In this document: in pieces, positions 46,235 through 58,454 of the stretch
Position numbering within the stretch: the first letter of the stretch is position 1
Layout of the letters: every line of letters starts with the position of its first letter
From: Phyto melanocephala
Taxonomy: Eukaryota > Arthropoda > Insecta > Diptera > Rhinophoridae
Assembly (NCBI GenBank): GCA_941918925.1
Contig: OW799237.1
Span: forward strand, 72,427,126-72,491,125
Direction of reading: 5' to 3'
DNA length: 64,000 bases
The notes under the pieces: generated by a model
Told to the model about the DNA's origin: nothing
Databases searched by the model: none
Seen by the model: the letters and a program-made list of their open reading frames with translations, nothing else
Translations under genes and position numbers: made by a program

Positions 46235-47139
46235 ATCCTTGGCGCCACTCCTTTCTCTAATGATACAAATTTTCAATGACAATGTTGATGCTCAATTGTT
46301 GGGTATGATGATGAGGCGAGGTTGACTGCTCTTTTGCCACACTATCGCAAAAACCAGCAATGGTACCCATTCAATGAATTAAGAAGGCATTCACAGATTT
46401 TCTAACATTTTATACAGACCTGTTTTGCAGAAATTTAAATATTTTTTACAACTCTCCCGACTGTGGACGAATTTGAACGATTATATTGATCAAAAGAATT
46501 ACGAAGTGCACAAAATACATTTTGATCTGAACGCCCATTTTTATAAAAAATCTGCTCTTTTGCGTATCTTTTCACGGATTAAATTGAGTAAGTTTGAGAT
46601 TGAGAAATGTCAAATGAAATGCAGAAAACAAATTTAAAGACTAGGTGTAGTTCACCTTCAACATGGGCCCTTAAAATTTAACCATCCTCTACAAAGACAA
46701 TGATACATATTTTATTATAAAAAGATTATTCTATAACGATTAACGAGATAATAAATATTGTGCTTTAAATGTACACAAAATTGGTGGTGGGTATAAAAGA
46801 TTCGGCACAGCCGAATATAGTGCTCTTACTTGTTTTTTTATTCAAATATTGAAAACTTTCTATTTAAAACATTTAGCCATTTTTTAGCTTTTTTAGCTAG
46901 TTTTTAGCCATTTTTTTCCAGAATTTTAGCCATTTTTGCTAATCAAGTTCTGGCATCACTGGTTGTAATGCAGCTTCAACATGATGACTGCTGAATATCC
47001 GACATGTTGTTTCTTTAACGTTTTATAGCTAAATCTAAATGTATTAAAATTATAACGAACAGATATTGTTCCGTTTTTACTAGTTTGGTGTGCTACAGAG
47101 CAATGATTACTGATTTTTTCGTTAATCAATTGAACAACC

Positions 47140-47450
47140 ATGATGTGCAGAAGCTGTGGTTTCAACAAGACAAATCACGATATGTCACACAGCTCGTGTT
47201 ATAACTGATTTATTGAAGTAAACGCTTGGTAACCGCATAGTTTTACGTTTCGGACTCGTGAATTGTCTTCAAAAATCATGCGATTTAATGCCCCTAGACT
47301 ATTTTCTGTGATATGTAAAATCGCTAGTCTAAGCTGTTAAACCTGAAACAATTGCCCACGACAATTGTCGCAGAGTTATTGCAGATATACGGTTACAAGT
47401 GTTGAAAAAGTCATCGCAAATCGGACCTCCTGATTAGACTACGTCCTATT
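47140..47450 (+). pseudogene. Tc1/mariner transposase remnant
   Basis: L-W-F-Q-Q-D-K-S-R-Y (second catalytic Asp kept) and an adjacent decayed C-terminal region with stops. ATGCGATTTAATGCCCCTAGACTATTTT corresponds to the C-D-L-x-P-L-D-x-F part. Confidence 0.55.
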
Positions 47451-47469
47451 CAGTCGTGGCGGTCGTATG

Positions 47470-48479
47470 CTAGTAGTTATACTTGAATTAAAAAGCCAGA
47501 AGATTATCTTTCTCGTAAAGTAAATTTAATGTCAATTTAAAAAATTCATCTTTGTTTTTTTCCATTTCAAAATTATATGCATACCCCCATAAAAATACCC
47601 TCTAATAGTAGTTCTATTTATGTTCATAAGTGTGCCAGCCGTTATCAAAATTTATTTGTTAAAAATATTTCAGCTTTTTAACGAAAAAAAAAATTTTTCC
47701 TAATAATTTTTATTATAAAATATGAAGTTGTCCTCACTCAAGTCTTTGAAATAGGATCGTACTCAATTAGTCAGATAGACTCTTACTTTCTTAAAAGCTT
47801 GTCTGTATTTATTTAAAATTTCTAATTTGATTAAGATTCTTTAAAAAAAAAAATGTTATATGCCTATGCTTTAAAAATGTTATTTGTTTCAAGGAGTTAT
47901 AAATTAATAACGTATAAGTAAAATTAATTTAAACTTCATGTATAAACAAAAAGGAGGTAATTCCTCATGAATGTCTTTGTTTCTTTATTTAAACAAACTT
48001 ATATATCGATGGCTTAATATAAAAAGGGCATATCTCGATATTTAACGAAGTCGTGATTTTAACGTTTAAAAATGTAATAAGCTAATGATGCAAGCAAGGG
48101 ATTTATAACCGCATTAACAAGTTGTCACTCATTTTATTCTTTTAAATTTTAATCAGTTTATATCCTTCTCCTGTACAGCATTAAAAATCGAGATATGACT
48201 TTGTTAAATAAAGCCATCGTATATACTTATTCAATTGTAGGTTTTTGTTGTATATATGTATGTAAGTACATTAGCCCGTACCGGATAAAAATTCACGGTA
48301 CTCTTCTGAATATAAAGGTTTTCTTATGGGCAATTACGAAAAAAAAGTTCCTTAACTCAATGCGAACGTAGGAGTTGCTTTGTTCGATTTCTTTTTATAT
48401 CTTCGGTATTTACAATCGCATCCTATAGTGCAATATATCTAAGGGCAATTGGCCTTTACATTCAATTTTGAAAATAAAA
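47470..48479. other. AT-rich intergenic
   Basis: No supported gene or terminal repeat. Confidence 0.4.
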
Positions 48480-48729
48480 GTACTGTTACAGATTTATTTT
48501 AAATAGCTTAATTTACATTATAATTTTATTTTAGTTATATTTTCAGTAGTTTAAGTTACAGTAGTTTTGTTTGTATTAGTTTATGTACATTTAACATTTC
48601 GTTTGGTTCGCTGTTGTTGTTCGAACATGATGTTAAGTTGTATGCAGCCGGATGAGTTATTATGTGCAGCATATACTTAGACACTTTTATTATTCCTGCA
48701 TAATACTTAACATTAACATTTCCTCGCGA

Positions 48730-49660
48730 TGGGTAGTCCGGAACTAGCCCTGTATGAATTGGTGAGGGTTGCTGAGAGGGAGGTTTTCAATGATGTCCGT
48801 ATTTATGGACATAGAGGGCGCTTTTTATAGGATCTATTTTGATAAACTGGGAAATGCTCTCGATGAGCGATGGGTCCATTCTGTTGTGGTGAAGTGGATC
48901 GGCGCCATGCTCAGATTTAGGGCAGTGAATCTCAGGAGCGGAAGCACCAGGATTCGTGGAAGGGTGGTCAGGGGATGTCCGCAAGGAGGGGTCTTATCAC
49001 CTCTGCTGTGGAACATAACTGTGGGCAGCCTTCTCAGGAGACTGGAGGTAATGGGCATACATACGGTAGGGTATGCGGATGATGTGGCAATTATGGTTGG
49101 TGGTAAGTTCATGGAGACCATTTTAGGTTGCATGAGACAGGCGCTCAGAGTAACCGAAGAATGGTGTTGTGAATAGGGACTAACCATAAATGCTGGCAAG
49201 TCGGATGCTATGCTCTTCACGCGGAGAAGGAAGAGCATAGAGATTGAATCCTTAATGCTTTTTGGAACCGAGATCAAACTTGTCCAAGAAGGTGAAATAT
49301 CTGGGGGTAACGCTGGATATGAAACTAACCTGGAATGACCATGTTGAGACAAAGGTACAGAAGGCAAAGAGGATTCTGCATCAGTGTAAACGGGTTTGCG
49401 GTCGGAAGTGGGGAATCTCACCTTAGGTTGCACACTGGATTTACACAGTGGTGGTGAGACCGACGATCACTTACGCATCTGTTGTCTGGTGGCCAAAGCC
49501 CTCTCAGGCGACCACAGGCATGTGGTATCGCTTTGGATCGGTTTTGGGGCATAGGAGAATCCTGGCCCTCGTGGATAAAGAGGTTAGGGAGGCTCAGATG
49601 CCGATGGAGCGCATGAGTCGGGTGAAAGTGGTCAAATAGCTACATCACACGCTCATAGCG
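48730..49660 (+). pseudogene. Reverse transcriptase domain, 5'-truncated and frameshifted
   Basis: P-E-L-A-L-Y-E-L-V-R-V-A precedes a frameshift near 48790. The frame then gives F-M-D-I-E-G-A-F (first catalytic Asp), G-C-P-Q-G-G-V-L-S-P-L-L-W and G-Y-A-D-D-V-A-I (Y-A-D-D box), and stops at a TAG near 49174. Further frames carry I-N-A-G-K-S-D-A-M-L-F, V-K-Y-L-G-V, T-Y-A-S-V-V-W-W and the thumb/connection region to 49640. Catalytic residues are intact, but the reading frame is not. Confidence 0.88.
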
Positions 49661-49669
49661 GAGTTATTC

Positions 49670-50100
49670 ATGCACGATGAGTGCATGGAGAATGACATCA
49701 GTATCTTTACTGATGGGTCCTTTATGGACGGAAGGGCAGGTGCTGGTGTGTACTCATCTGAGTTGAACTTATCCTGCACCCTGAATCTGGGGGAGTACGT
49801 GTCAGTCTATCAGGGAGAAATGCTTGGTTTGCTGCACGCGTTGGACCACCTGTTGGAATGTCGAATGTATGGGAAGAGAATTCTTATTGCACTTGACAAC
49901 CAGTCGGTTATAAAACGTATGCAGCGGATAGATGTGAACTCCTCTTTGGTGCTTGAGTGTGTTCTTAAGCTCAATAGGTGTGCCTCTACAAATGAGGTAA
50001 CGCTGATGTAGGTTAAGGGACACGTGGGCATAGCTGGGAATGAGGCTGATGACGAACTTGCGAAGAAGGGTATGAGGCTGCATTCTGCGGACCAGTACCC
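49670..50100 (+). pseudogene. RNase H domain of the non-LTR element
   Basis: The frame 49670-50011 reads I-F-T-D-G-S-F-M-D (Asp), Y-Q-G-E-M-L-G-L (Glu) and A-L-D-N-Q-S-V (Asp); after a TAG, V-K-G-H-V-G-I-A-G-N-E-A-D-D follows with the final acidic residue. All four acidic catalytic positions are recognisable. One stop separates the last motif. Confidence 0.85.
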
Positions 50101-50124
50101 AGAACTGCTCTGGGTAATGGGTTA

Positions 50125-50514
50125 GTGTGGGCGAGGATCTTTCAATGGGTGAACTCTATAAACTTGCGAAGGTGGATGGAGGGAACCACGTGTAGACAGA
50201 CCCGTATGGTGCTCAGGGAGCCACTTGGCAGGGGTGCAGTGAAGATACTCGGTTTTAATCGGAGTATGATGAGCTGGATCACTGCTTTGATTACAGGACA
50301 TGGTAACTTCAAATATCATCTGAAGAGGATGCAGATCGTGGATGATGACATTTGTAGAATGTGCCTGGAGGATGCCAAGACGGCAGCGCATGTAGTATGC
50401 GAGTGTCCGGCGTTGGCGAGCGAAAGATTAAGAAACACAGGCAAGCACACTTTAAGTGTGAGTGCGATGGGGGACCTTAGTCTGAGGGAGATGCTGGCGA
50501 TTACAAAGGACTGA
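50125..50514 (+). pseudogene. C-terminal zinc-knuckle region of the non-LTR element
   Basis: The open frame continues after RNase H and contains I-C-R-M-C-L-E-D-A, followed by A-H-V-V-C-E-C-P, the C-x2-C...H-x3/4-C motif at the end of I/R1/LOA-type pol proteins. Confidence 0.7.
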
Positions 50515-50833
50515 TCGATGAGGATTGTCGACAATCACCAGTCGGCAGTATGAAATCGTTTTCCTAGTCCAGAGCAAACGCCGGTTGTGGCGCGGGACTC
50601 GGTGATTAAAGGTATACTGATCGGTAGACACGAAATCACTGAGGAGCGAAGGGGGTCGAAAAGGGACCCGTGAGAGTAGTGGTCTGCTTCGATATTCCCC
50701 CTACATGTGAACATGTGTATAACATTAACATAACGTTTTAATTTAAATGTAACGGCTTTCGAGTAATTTACAAAATTAACTAGTGTGTACATACGAGAAC
50801 TTTGTCGAATGTTACAGAACACCAATATGTTAC

Positions 50834-50869
50834 TATAAATAGCCGAACAACACAGCTAACATGATCAGT
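50834..50869 (+). promoter_or_regulatory. LTR core promoter: TATAAATAG plus TCAGT initiator
   Basis: TATA at 50834-50842 and TCAGT at 50865-50869, about 33 bp from the TATA start to the initiator A, a textbook arthropod arrangement. Confidence 0.65.
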
Positions 50870-51229
50870 ATTACAGTAGAGCTTGTAAAGTGCGTATCAA
50901 AGTGAGTTTGATAATAAAACTGTATAACCATAAGTGAACTAAGTAAAGTGACATAAAACCAATATCTGAGTGTGTTTAAATAAATAAAGTGCTCATATTT
51001 TTATAACTAATTTCAACTGTTTTTATTTGCAATACGAAAAGAACTCAAAGTTTATTTAAAGGAAATAAGCCAACGTTTATAAAAGGTGTAAACGTAACAG
51101 TACTTTATTCTGCAATGGAGAATATACATATGTATATAGATATAATGAGCAAATCGTAGAGTAGCAAAGATTTCATATCTGATGTTATACGATATTTTGC
51201 TTTATTATTTCCGACGCAATTTTTTATTT

Positions 51230-51510
51230 CAGAATTTCACATAGTTAACTGCATTCTTCTAGTACAGCACTTTCATTAAATACCCATATTAATGGGTTAA
51301 GGAAATTATCTGCCATTTTATTTCAGGCGCCAAATTGGATTTGAACTTTTTCATAGCTTAGTCTATTATACTAGTTAAGTCCTTTCATTTGATACTAATA
51401 TTTAGGGTGTTGGAAGAGGTATATTTTTTAAATATATACTAAATTAGACCAATATATAAATTTATTGTACACCTTACCGCTGTCCATTCAACCGCCTGTG
51501 TATATTAATT
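51230..51510 (+). repeat. Family C copy
   Basis: GTTAACTGCATTCTTCTAG, CTTTTTCATAGCTTAGTC and AAGTCCTTTCATTTGATAC match other family C copies. Confidence 0.45.
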
Positions 51511-53150
51511 TTTAATAAAGAGAAGTAGCAGAAAAAAATTACGTATTTTGTTTGTCTCCTCGAAGTTGGTGCACTCTAATGTACATATGTTAATTAAAAT
51601 AAATCTTAATGTAAATGTAATTCCATTACTTATTATACAAACATATATACCTATGTACATACGAGTACTTACATAATTTCTCTTATGTTAAACTACAAAA
51701 CTGAATAAAATAAGTAGAAATATTATATAATACATATTCATTACGCGATGTATAAAGCTATTCCAAGGATTTTATTACTAAAGTATTTTTACTCTCAAAG
51801 TAGGATTTAATTTTCACCCTCAATTAAATTATATTTTTGACTCAATGTCATTCAATCTTATACACAATACTGCCCCTCTGAATATGCATTTGTAAAAAAT
51901 ACATACATACATACATACATGCATATTTTTATATGTATATGTTTATTTTTTAAGTAAACAAATAATTTATAGCCATGTATATTTCAGTGATATTTCATTT
52001 TAAATCCTATGTTAAATAAATAAAAGCAAAAAATAAAATAAAAAACAATAATGGAAATAATAAAATTATCATTAATTAAAAACAGTCATTGACTAAATAT
52101 TCTTTTTTGAAATTATTTTATTAATTATAAGCTAAAACAATTTATTTTCTTTATTTTTTTTATCAAGTGAATAATATGCAACAAAAAAACAATGCTTAAA
52201 ATACTACTACATTAAATAAAACTGTAGTTTGTTTAAAATTAACAGTTAATTAACAATGTAAGGTAATAAAATGTAAATGGCACTATTTATAACAAATTTA
52301 AAACTACGTTAACATAGTACTGCCAATTAAAAATGTTTATAATTTAAATAACAATAACAAAGAAATTAAAACTTTTTTATATAAATTTAAAGCTATAGTA
52401 ATTCCAATTAGAAATATAAGCAAAAACCCTTTGCGCGAGAGTGTAAAAGGGCACGGCAGTGGCGTCGGGTGATATATAGATTTAACTACAAAAACGAATT
52501 TTCCATAACAAATTCAATATTCAATAAACATCAAAATCAGGCTTTTCAAATAAAATTCAGTGTTTCAATTCCCACTCTATGAAAATGCGAAATTAAAGTT
52601 TTTGCGTATATCATATGGTGCAACCATGCCATTTCGCATATAAAAACGTAGCATTTCAAAGTTTTATGGAACTCAAAATAATTTATTTGCATCCTTTTCC
52701 AAATGTCTATTACATTGTATCATTTAGGCAAGAATTAGAGTGTCTCGGAAGAACAATTATTCAACGACTAAGACTAAGAGTTCAAAATTCATATCACTCA
52801 TTCAAGCTTTAATGCGTCGTACGGCTCCTACAATAAAGTTAAATTAATGTATTTGTACGTTGAAAGTTGCAGAGCACAAAAGTAGGTTTTATTTTCTACC
52901 TTTTTAAGCGTCATAAGCGGTGAAAGAATAACTTAACTGAGTTTAAATCAAGTTTGTGTTATTAAATGTGCAAAAAGCGTGACATTTAACTGGAAATACA
53001 GGAAGCGTGTTACGTGTAAAAACCTGATGCAAAAATGCGTGGACTTTCAGCTGTAGCCGGCTGCAGCTCATTCAGAAAAATATACTTTGGCGGTGGCGAT
53101 AAACAACAACAGCTATTTTTAGTCTTAGACAAATTTGACGAGTAGTAATT
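51511..53150. other. AT-rich intergenic
   Basis: No gene. A (ATAC)n run lies at 51900-51920. Confidence 0.4.
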
Positions 53151-53154
53151 CAGT

Positions 53155-53230
53155 TCTGGTATTGCCATAATCTTTTAAGGACAATCAGGCCGTCCCTTTT
53201 CATCTGACTTCGCTAGTTCTTGGTCCCTCT
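53155..53230 (-). repeat. Fragment of the AAGGACGGCCTG repeat
   Basis: The inverse of AAAAGGGACGGCCTGATTGT here matches 42820 and 60640. Confidence 0.5.
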
Positions 53231-53644
53231 TTCGCGTTGTTAATTATTTGGAGTTGCACATACATTTGGATACAATTTCCAGACCATTCTATAATTAACC
53301 GCGTTCTTTTAGTTTAATTTCATTAACTGGAGGAGTGCCAACCAAACTCATATATTTATAACCACTTAAACTGATTTCCTTTTCTAACTAAAATAGTTTC
53401 TTAAATCTTATTGTATTATTGTACAGATGTTTACGGCTTCCTATAATATGGTATAGGATGGCTTATGTCGCCTGGACCTACGTTTGATAAAAAGGAGAGA
53501 TCTATACAATTTGGAATCATTTTTTTTTTCAAACGCCTCCTAGTTCCTATACAGAGGTATGGGTGGACTTACGGAGCCGAAACTAACGTGGGATACCCTG
53601 GAATTTCGGTAACGTACCTCTGACAATCAATTCTAGAACTCAAC

Positions 53645-54255
53645 AAGCTAGAGTGCTATATTCGGCCATGCCGAATCTGATAATACCTTTCACCATCATG
53701 TTCATAAGTATAATCCCACATCGTAGCTTAAAAAGTTCTCTAGAAGCTGAAAAAAATTGATTTTCATTTGTAAATTTTTGGAATATATATTTAAAAAACA
53801 TTGTTGCCTAAAACTTTACCTCTTACATCCCGCTTTTTCACGAATATCTCAAGAGGCATATTATATCTACAAATAGTACCAAAGGTACCTAAAAATTATT
53901 CTATGACTGAAAAATTTTAATTTTGATGGTAAAAAATATGGGAAAAAACAGAGGCAGTCGTGCTTATTTACTGATATCTCAGAAAGTTATGGGGCGATTG
54001 TTGTGAATTTCAGTAGCGAATTATTCCCGGATATTTCTAAAAAATTGGTACAGATCTGAGGAATATATGGTTGCTTCTAAAAGTTAATTTCAACCAACAC
54101 ACGGGCAGACGGACAGACGGTCATCGACTCCTCTATTCTTAAGCTTTAAGAAAATATATACTTAATGGGGTTGGAAATGAAAATTGTAGAAATTACAAAC
54201 GGAATGACAAAGCTATATATACCCTTGTGCACCACAGGTGAAGGGTATAAAAACA
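53645..54255 (+). repeat. Family B copy
   Basis: GAGTGCTATATTCGGCCATGCCGAATCTG hairpin start, CAGACGGACAGACGGTC, ACTTAATGGGGTTGG and TGAAGGGTATAAAAA end, as in the copy at 20056. Confidence 0.7.
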
Positions 54256-54259
54256 ACTT

Positions 54260-55530
54260 AAATATTACGTGTTTTTCGGTCTTGGAATGTGTTTTGGCAA
54301 ATTTATTGTATCATGAGAGAATTTATTGTTTCCTTTTTTTAACCAGAATTCACCCGAGCTTACGTCAAACAAACCTATTTTTACTACTTGTGTTTTGCTC
54401 TAGCCGTCAGTAAATAAAAATAAATAAAAAAATATCACAACAAAATTTCCTTATCAAAAGAAATTTTTAATATATGATCTCTAGCCTAAATAAATTATAT
54501 ATTAGAAAATCTGTTCATCTTTAGAAGAAGATTTCTTTAATTATTTTAAATAAAAAATTTAAAAAGCGTTTGCATCGTTATATTTTTTTTGTATTATTTG
54601 ATAAAATTAAAACAAATATTTACAAAACATTATAAAGATTGAAAAAAAGAAAACTTTGGAATAATTCATTACCATTTAATGGGAGGAAATATTTATACCA
54701 ATTTCATATGACGAGTTATTTAGTAGATTATAAACATTTTGACCATGTATTAATTAATAAACTATTAAATAAAATCACTTTTTTCTTTAAATTTAATTTG
54801 TTAAACAAATTATTTCATTATAAACAACAACCATTTTAATATGCATGTTGATTTAAAAATTATATTATTATTTTTTAATTGTCGCTTAAATATAAATTGC
54901 ATATAAATTTGTAAATGTTGATTTCTAATTTAAATCGTGTGTTTTCATTTATTTTTTCATTGTTAGAATAGCGTTTTACCATGTGTTTTTTTTTTTTTAA
55001 TAAACTGTTAATTAGATTTTATAAATATTATAAACTTTACTCTGACAATAATACACATATAGTTATGCAGATAGAAATACACACTTTCATATCTTTACAT
55101 AAACAGAGTTTAGTTTGTACCATAAAATAATTACTAATCTGGGGACTGGATGCTGTAAACGAGATGCCGTTTCTAAGTTGGGAGAAATGCTGCATGCAAA
55201 ACGTCCCAAAATTATTGAGTGGTTGAACCTTAGTTCGATTTAATTTGTTTATTTAAAATTGCACTTTTTAACAAAGTTAAGTGAAATACAAATTAGTGAT
55301 GTATCGAATATGAGTTTGCAAGTATTCGCAAATACGAATATTTGCAGCTGCTATTTTCGAATACGAAAGCAGTTAAAAATTTAGTTCCATATGCATGGCG
55401 GAGTTCTGCCAGCTAGGTTGCAGTGGGTGTCACACACATTTATATTTTCGTTTGCATCTATCAGTTTTACAATTTTGTTAAACAATAAAAAAATATATAA
55501 TTTTAAAAGATAATATAAGCTCACTTAAGT
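54260..55530. other. AT-rich intergenic
   Basis: No gene or repeat ends recognised. Confidence 0.4.
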
Positions 55531-55534
55531 AAAA

Positions 55535-55568
55535 CAAGAAGGTGGGCTATATTCGGCCGTGCCATGCC
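55535..55568 (+). repeat. Family A/B hairpin fragment
   Basis: ACAAGAAGGTGGGCTATATTCGGCCGTGCC is a diverged copy of the conserved 5' end. Confidence 0.45.
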
Positions 55569-55619
55569 ATTGGGTCAAATTTTTAAATTTTTTGCCAAAT
55601 AACTTTTTTTTTTGAATAT

Positions 55620-56132
55620 GCTATAAAAAAGTGTAGCTTCGGATGTGTCGCACGTAGCGCCGTCCTGTTGAAACCAAATGTTGCCAATATCCTCCTCTTC
55701 AATTTTTGTGAATAAAAATTGGTTCACCATGGCCCGATAACGATCGCCATTGACTACGGCCACTCCTTGCTCATTTTCGAAGAAAAATGGCCCAATTATG
55801 CCTCTGGACCAAAATCCGCACCAAACAGTGACTCGTTTTGGGTGTGTCGTTCAATGTATGCGTGCCGGTTTTCTGTGCCCCAAATGCGACAATTTTGCTT
55901 GTTTACATACCCGCCAAGATCAAAATGAGCTTCATCTGAAAAGATGATTTTTTTTGGCAAAATCGGCCAAAGTAATGTCGCAATATTTCCTATCGTTGTT
56001 CAAGCGTATAAACAACCATATTCGTACAGCGGAAGGATAAAACTAATTATCTGTCAAATCAGACATGAGCTAAGTGTTACCATTCACGAAACAAGCACTA
56101 GTTGAAAAAAAACGTTAGATGGCGGACCCTTT
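55620..56132 (-). pseudogene. Tc1/mariner-superfamily transposase fragment, second copy
   Basis: Same family as 37590-38075 and ends with the same GTTAGATGGCGGACCCT. The frame 55575-55763 reads V-N-G-D-R-Y-R-A-M, E-E-E-D-I-G-N-I-W-F-Q-Q-D-G-A-T with C-D-T where relatives have C-H-T. Upstream parts (R-I-W-G..., F-S-D-E-A-H-F region near 55930) lie in other frames. Confidence 0.8.
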
Positions 56133-56497
56133 ATAATTATTAGCTTTATTAAATACTCTAACCACCAGGGCAATCGATTGAACAATATCTGTCTGTCAGT
56201 GTATTATAGATTCCCACATATTGCACAAATCTGCATGTATTTACAATTTTTTTCAAATGTCCGGAAATGAATCTTTATAAAAGTTCAATCGCCTTTATAA
56301 CTCTCTGACATACGAGCAAATAAACACGATTTCCTCTGTTTTCTTTTCATTGTATATAAGACAAATAGGCAAATCAGTTACTAATCGGCAAAGCTATAGA
56401 CAAAAATTATTTTCAAAAATATATTTAAATATATCAAGGTGTTAAAACTTCTAATTCATTTTTGGACACTCTTAAGAAGCCAAAATACAAGCCATAG

Positions 56498-58454
56498 CAC
56501 AGAGGAGTATTTGGCCTGAAAAGCTGTCCAAAATTATTAAACGTGTTTTTTGAATTAAAAGTTTTAGTTTTTTGATAGTTTTAGGTGTAGTATGATATAA
56601 AAAGTCTAGTGGCGGATTTTGAAAAAATTACACTGTGCAACAAAGGTACACTGCGCAACAAAAAAAATTTTTGTCTACCCTAGAAATAAAAGTATGTGGA
56701 CTATATTGATTATGATGCCCTTAATTCAAATCTGTTTTTCGTTTTTATCTAGAACGTAAGGATTTTCTTTTAAAGGCGTGGCATATTTCACCCCCTAAAT
56801 CTTTGGGTTGCCTAAAATATTTTGTCATAACTTGAAAACGGGTTCTCCGATTTTAATAGCAGGAAGATCAGAAGATGCACCGGAAAATTCTGCTTAAACC
56901 AAATAAACTTATTTCTTTTCTATCTTTATTATTTCGAAGTTATTTAAAATTTAATGGCGAAAAGAAATGGTCTGCAAAATTCGTAAAATTTTTTGTTTCA
57001 AAATGCAAAAAAAAAAAATTAAATAACCATAAAGTTTAAATTTTTAAGATTTTTCCAAAAGCCACATTCCTAAAGAATAAAAGACGGTATAAATAGTAAA
57101 ACTCAATTAACAAATGTTGATTTAAAAGGTTTAAACTCATTCTGGACACACTGTATGTACATGCATACATATGATTTACGGTCTAATTAAAAAAAAAAAT
57201 TAAAATTTAAGGCTCTTATAAAACAGTATTTGTTTATGAAAAAAGCTTTATTATGTTTATTTTATATTATTTAATACTTAATATACGGAAAAGTTAAACT
57301 AATAAAAATTCCTTAATAATTATTATGTCGTATGTATATCCTTATTACCTGCATCATCGGTATCAGGAAGAACAAATGTGATGGTTTCTGATGAAAAATC
57401 TTTTTTATTTATTCGTTCTCTTTGCGTACTGCAGCTTATAAAACGGTCACTGCCTATTCAAGACATCTAGTTTTGTATCGCTTCTGCTGAATTTCCTCGA
57501 ATAATTCGACCGATATAATCGTAAGGGCTTATTTCTGGCCTCGGCAGCTTCTTCTGACAATTGGATTGGTAGCCTGATACCTGGGTGCCCATGTATTTTT
57601 TACGTACCTATATTTATTTTTTGTAAACTTATTTTTGTGATAAATGCTTTTAATAATTATTCTTATTAGGCACGTATATTTATTTTTTTAACATATAATG
57701 TTTTGTAGAGCAGGTATATAAAAATATCCTTTATGGGGATGATTTTTTCAAATTTATAATTATGGGCAGGTATTAACATTATGAAGGGTCAAAAGTGATA
57801 TGAATAACAGTTGAAGTCAATAATTCAAAATACATAAAAGTTAATGACGATATAAATGTATAAGAAAAAGTACCTGATGAGCAAAAATAGAAGAAATGTA
57901 AAAATTTAAAAAAATTGTCAACAATAATGGCGCAAACTTGCGCACACTTTTTTTCTTGTTTCTAAAATTAGAGATTCCAGATTTTATTGTGGTATCAAAC
58001 ATAATTCGTAGAGATACTAACCTCACTTTTAAAAACCTCTTCTTTTTAATTTTTTGCAAAAAAGTGTATAATTTTGTTTGTTTTTAGCTTTTGAACGAAT
58101 TGTTTCAACATGAATATTCAACATATTTAAAATTTTTTTTTCTTTTTTTAATAAATTTTGATCAAACCTTTCAGCGAAAAAAAAATCATTGTTAAACCTT
58201 TATTCGTTTAGCCGTAAAAAAAATATTATAAAAACATTCAGAAACCGAAAAAAACATTTAAATTTCATATAATTTTCTTCACTCTCCTGACTTTAGCAGG
58301 GTCTCAGAGCTACAAATCGCAACTAAAAGTCTTAAAAATTTACAAAATAATGTAAAATATTGTTGTCTGTCGAGCTGCGTACTTCGTTTTTAAGATTTCT
58401 TAAAATTCAGTTTTGCCTTTTTGGCCAGCTTTTCAGGCCAAATACTCCTCTGTG
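56498..58454. mobile_element. TIR element, CACAGAGGAG ends, CATAG 5-bp duplication
   Basis: 29-bp perfect inverted ends (CACAGAGGAGTATTTGG...) with CATAG at 56493-56497 and 58455-58459. CAC-starting TIRs with a 5-bp duplication recall Transib, but no transposase is present. A diverged arm of the CACTG element lies inside (56640-57110). Confidence 0.7.
56640..57110 (+). repeat. Diverged copy of the CACTG-element TIR
   Basis: CACTGCGCAACAAAAAAAAT, GTATGTGGACTATATTGA, AATTCAAATCTGTTTTTCG, AGGCGTGGCATATTTC and GGGTTCTCCGATTTT follow the same order as 18364-18730. Only one arm is seen. Confidence 0.65.

Larger units (their letters stand above)
44448..46838 (-). repeat. Family A, longest copy
   Basis: Minus-oriented: from TATACCCGCCACCAAAAAAATGG (44449) to GGTGGTGGGTATAAAAGATTCGGCACAG and TGCTCTTACTTG (46838). 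It carries an internal tandem array (45071-46030) and an 18-C homopolymer (46217-46234). Confidence 0.75.
42478..46961. mobile_element. hAT-type element with exact 8-bp duplication GTTGTAAT
   Basis: Left end CAGTGTTGCCAG, right end CTGGCATCACTG (11 of 12 inverted matches). GTTGTAAT occurs directly outside each end (42470-42477, 46962-46969). CAGTG-type ends with an 8-bp duplication define hAT. Subterminal regions are crowded with TTTAGCTA / AGCCATT motifs on both sides. It contains a second copy of its own left end (43424), a tRNA-like repeat, family A and mariner debris. Confidence 0.85.
48720..50719 (+). mobile_element. 5'-truncated non-LTR retrotransposon (RT + RNase H) with a 12-bp duplication
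   Basis: TAACATTAACAT at 48708-48719 and 50720-50731 brackets exactly this 2.0-kb insert. It begins inside the RT domain, runs through RNase H and a C-terminal CCHC-like motif, and ends in a 3' UTR. RT with RNase H places it in the I/R1/LOA group. Truncated on arrival and now full of stops. Confidence 0.85.
48484..51099 (+). mobile_element. Solo LTR (about 604 bp) split by a non-LTR element
   Basis: Starts TGTTACAG and ends CGTAACA (inverted TGTTAC/GTAACA), flanked by GTAC at 48480-48483 and 51100-51103. The LTR portions are 48484-48719 and 50732-51099. They include TATAAATAG (50834), TCAGT initiator (50865) and AATAAA (50983). A 4-bp duplication suits a Gypsy-type LTR retrotransposon. No internal gag-pol remains, so it arose by LTR-LTR recombination before the second insertion. 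Confidence 0.8.

Noticed and set aside
48787..50083. Antisense ORFs over the reverse transcriptase and RNase H regions
   Set aside because: The plus-strand frames carry the catalytic motifs; the minus frames are shadows.
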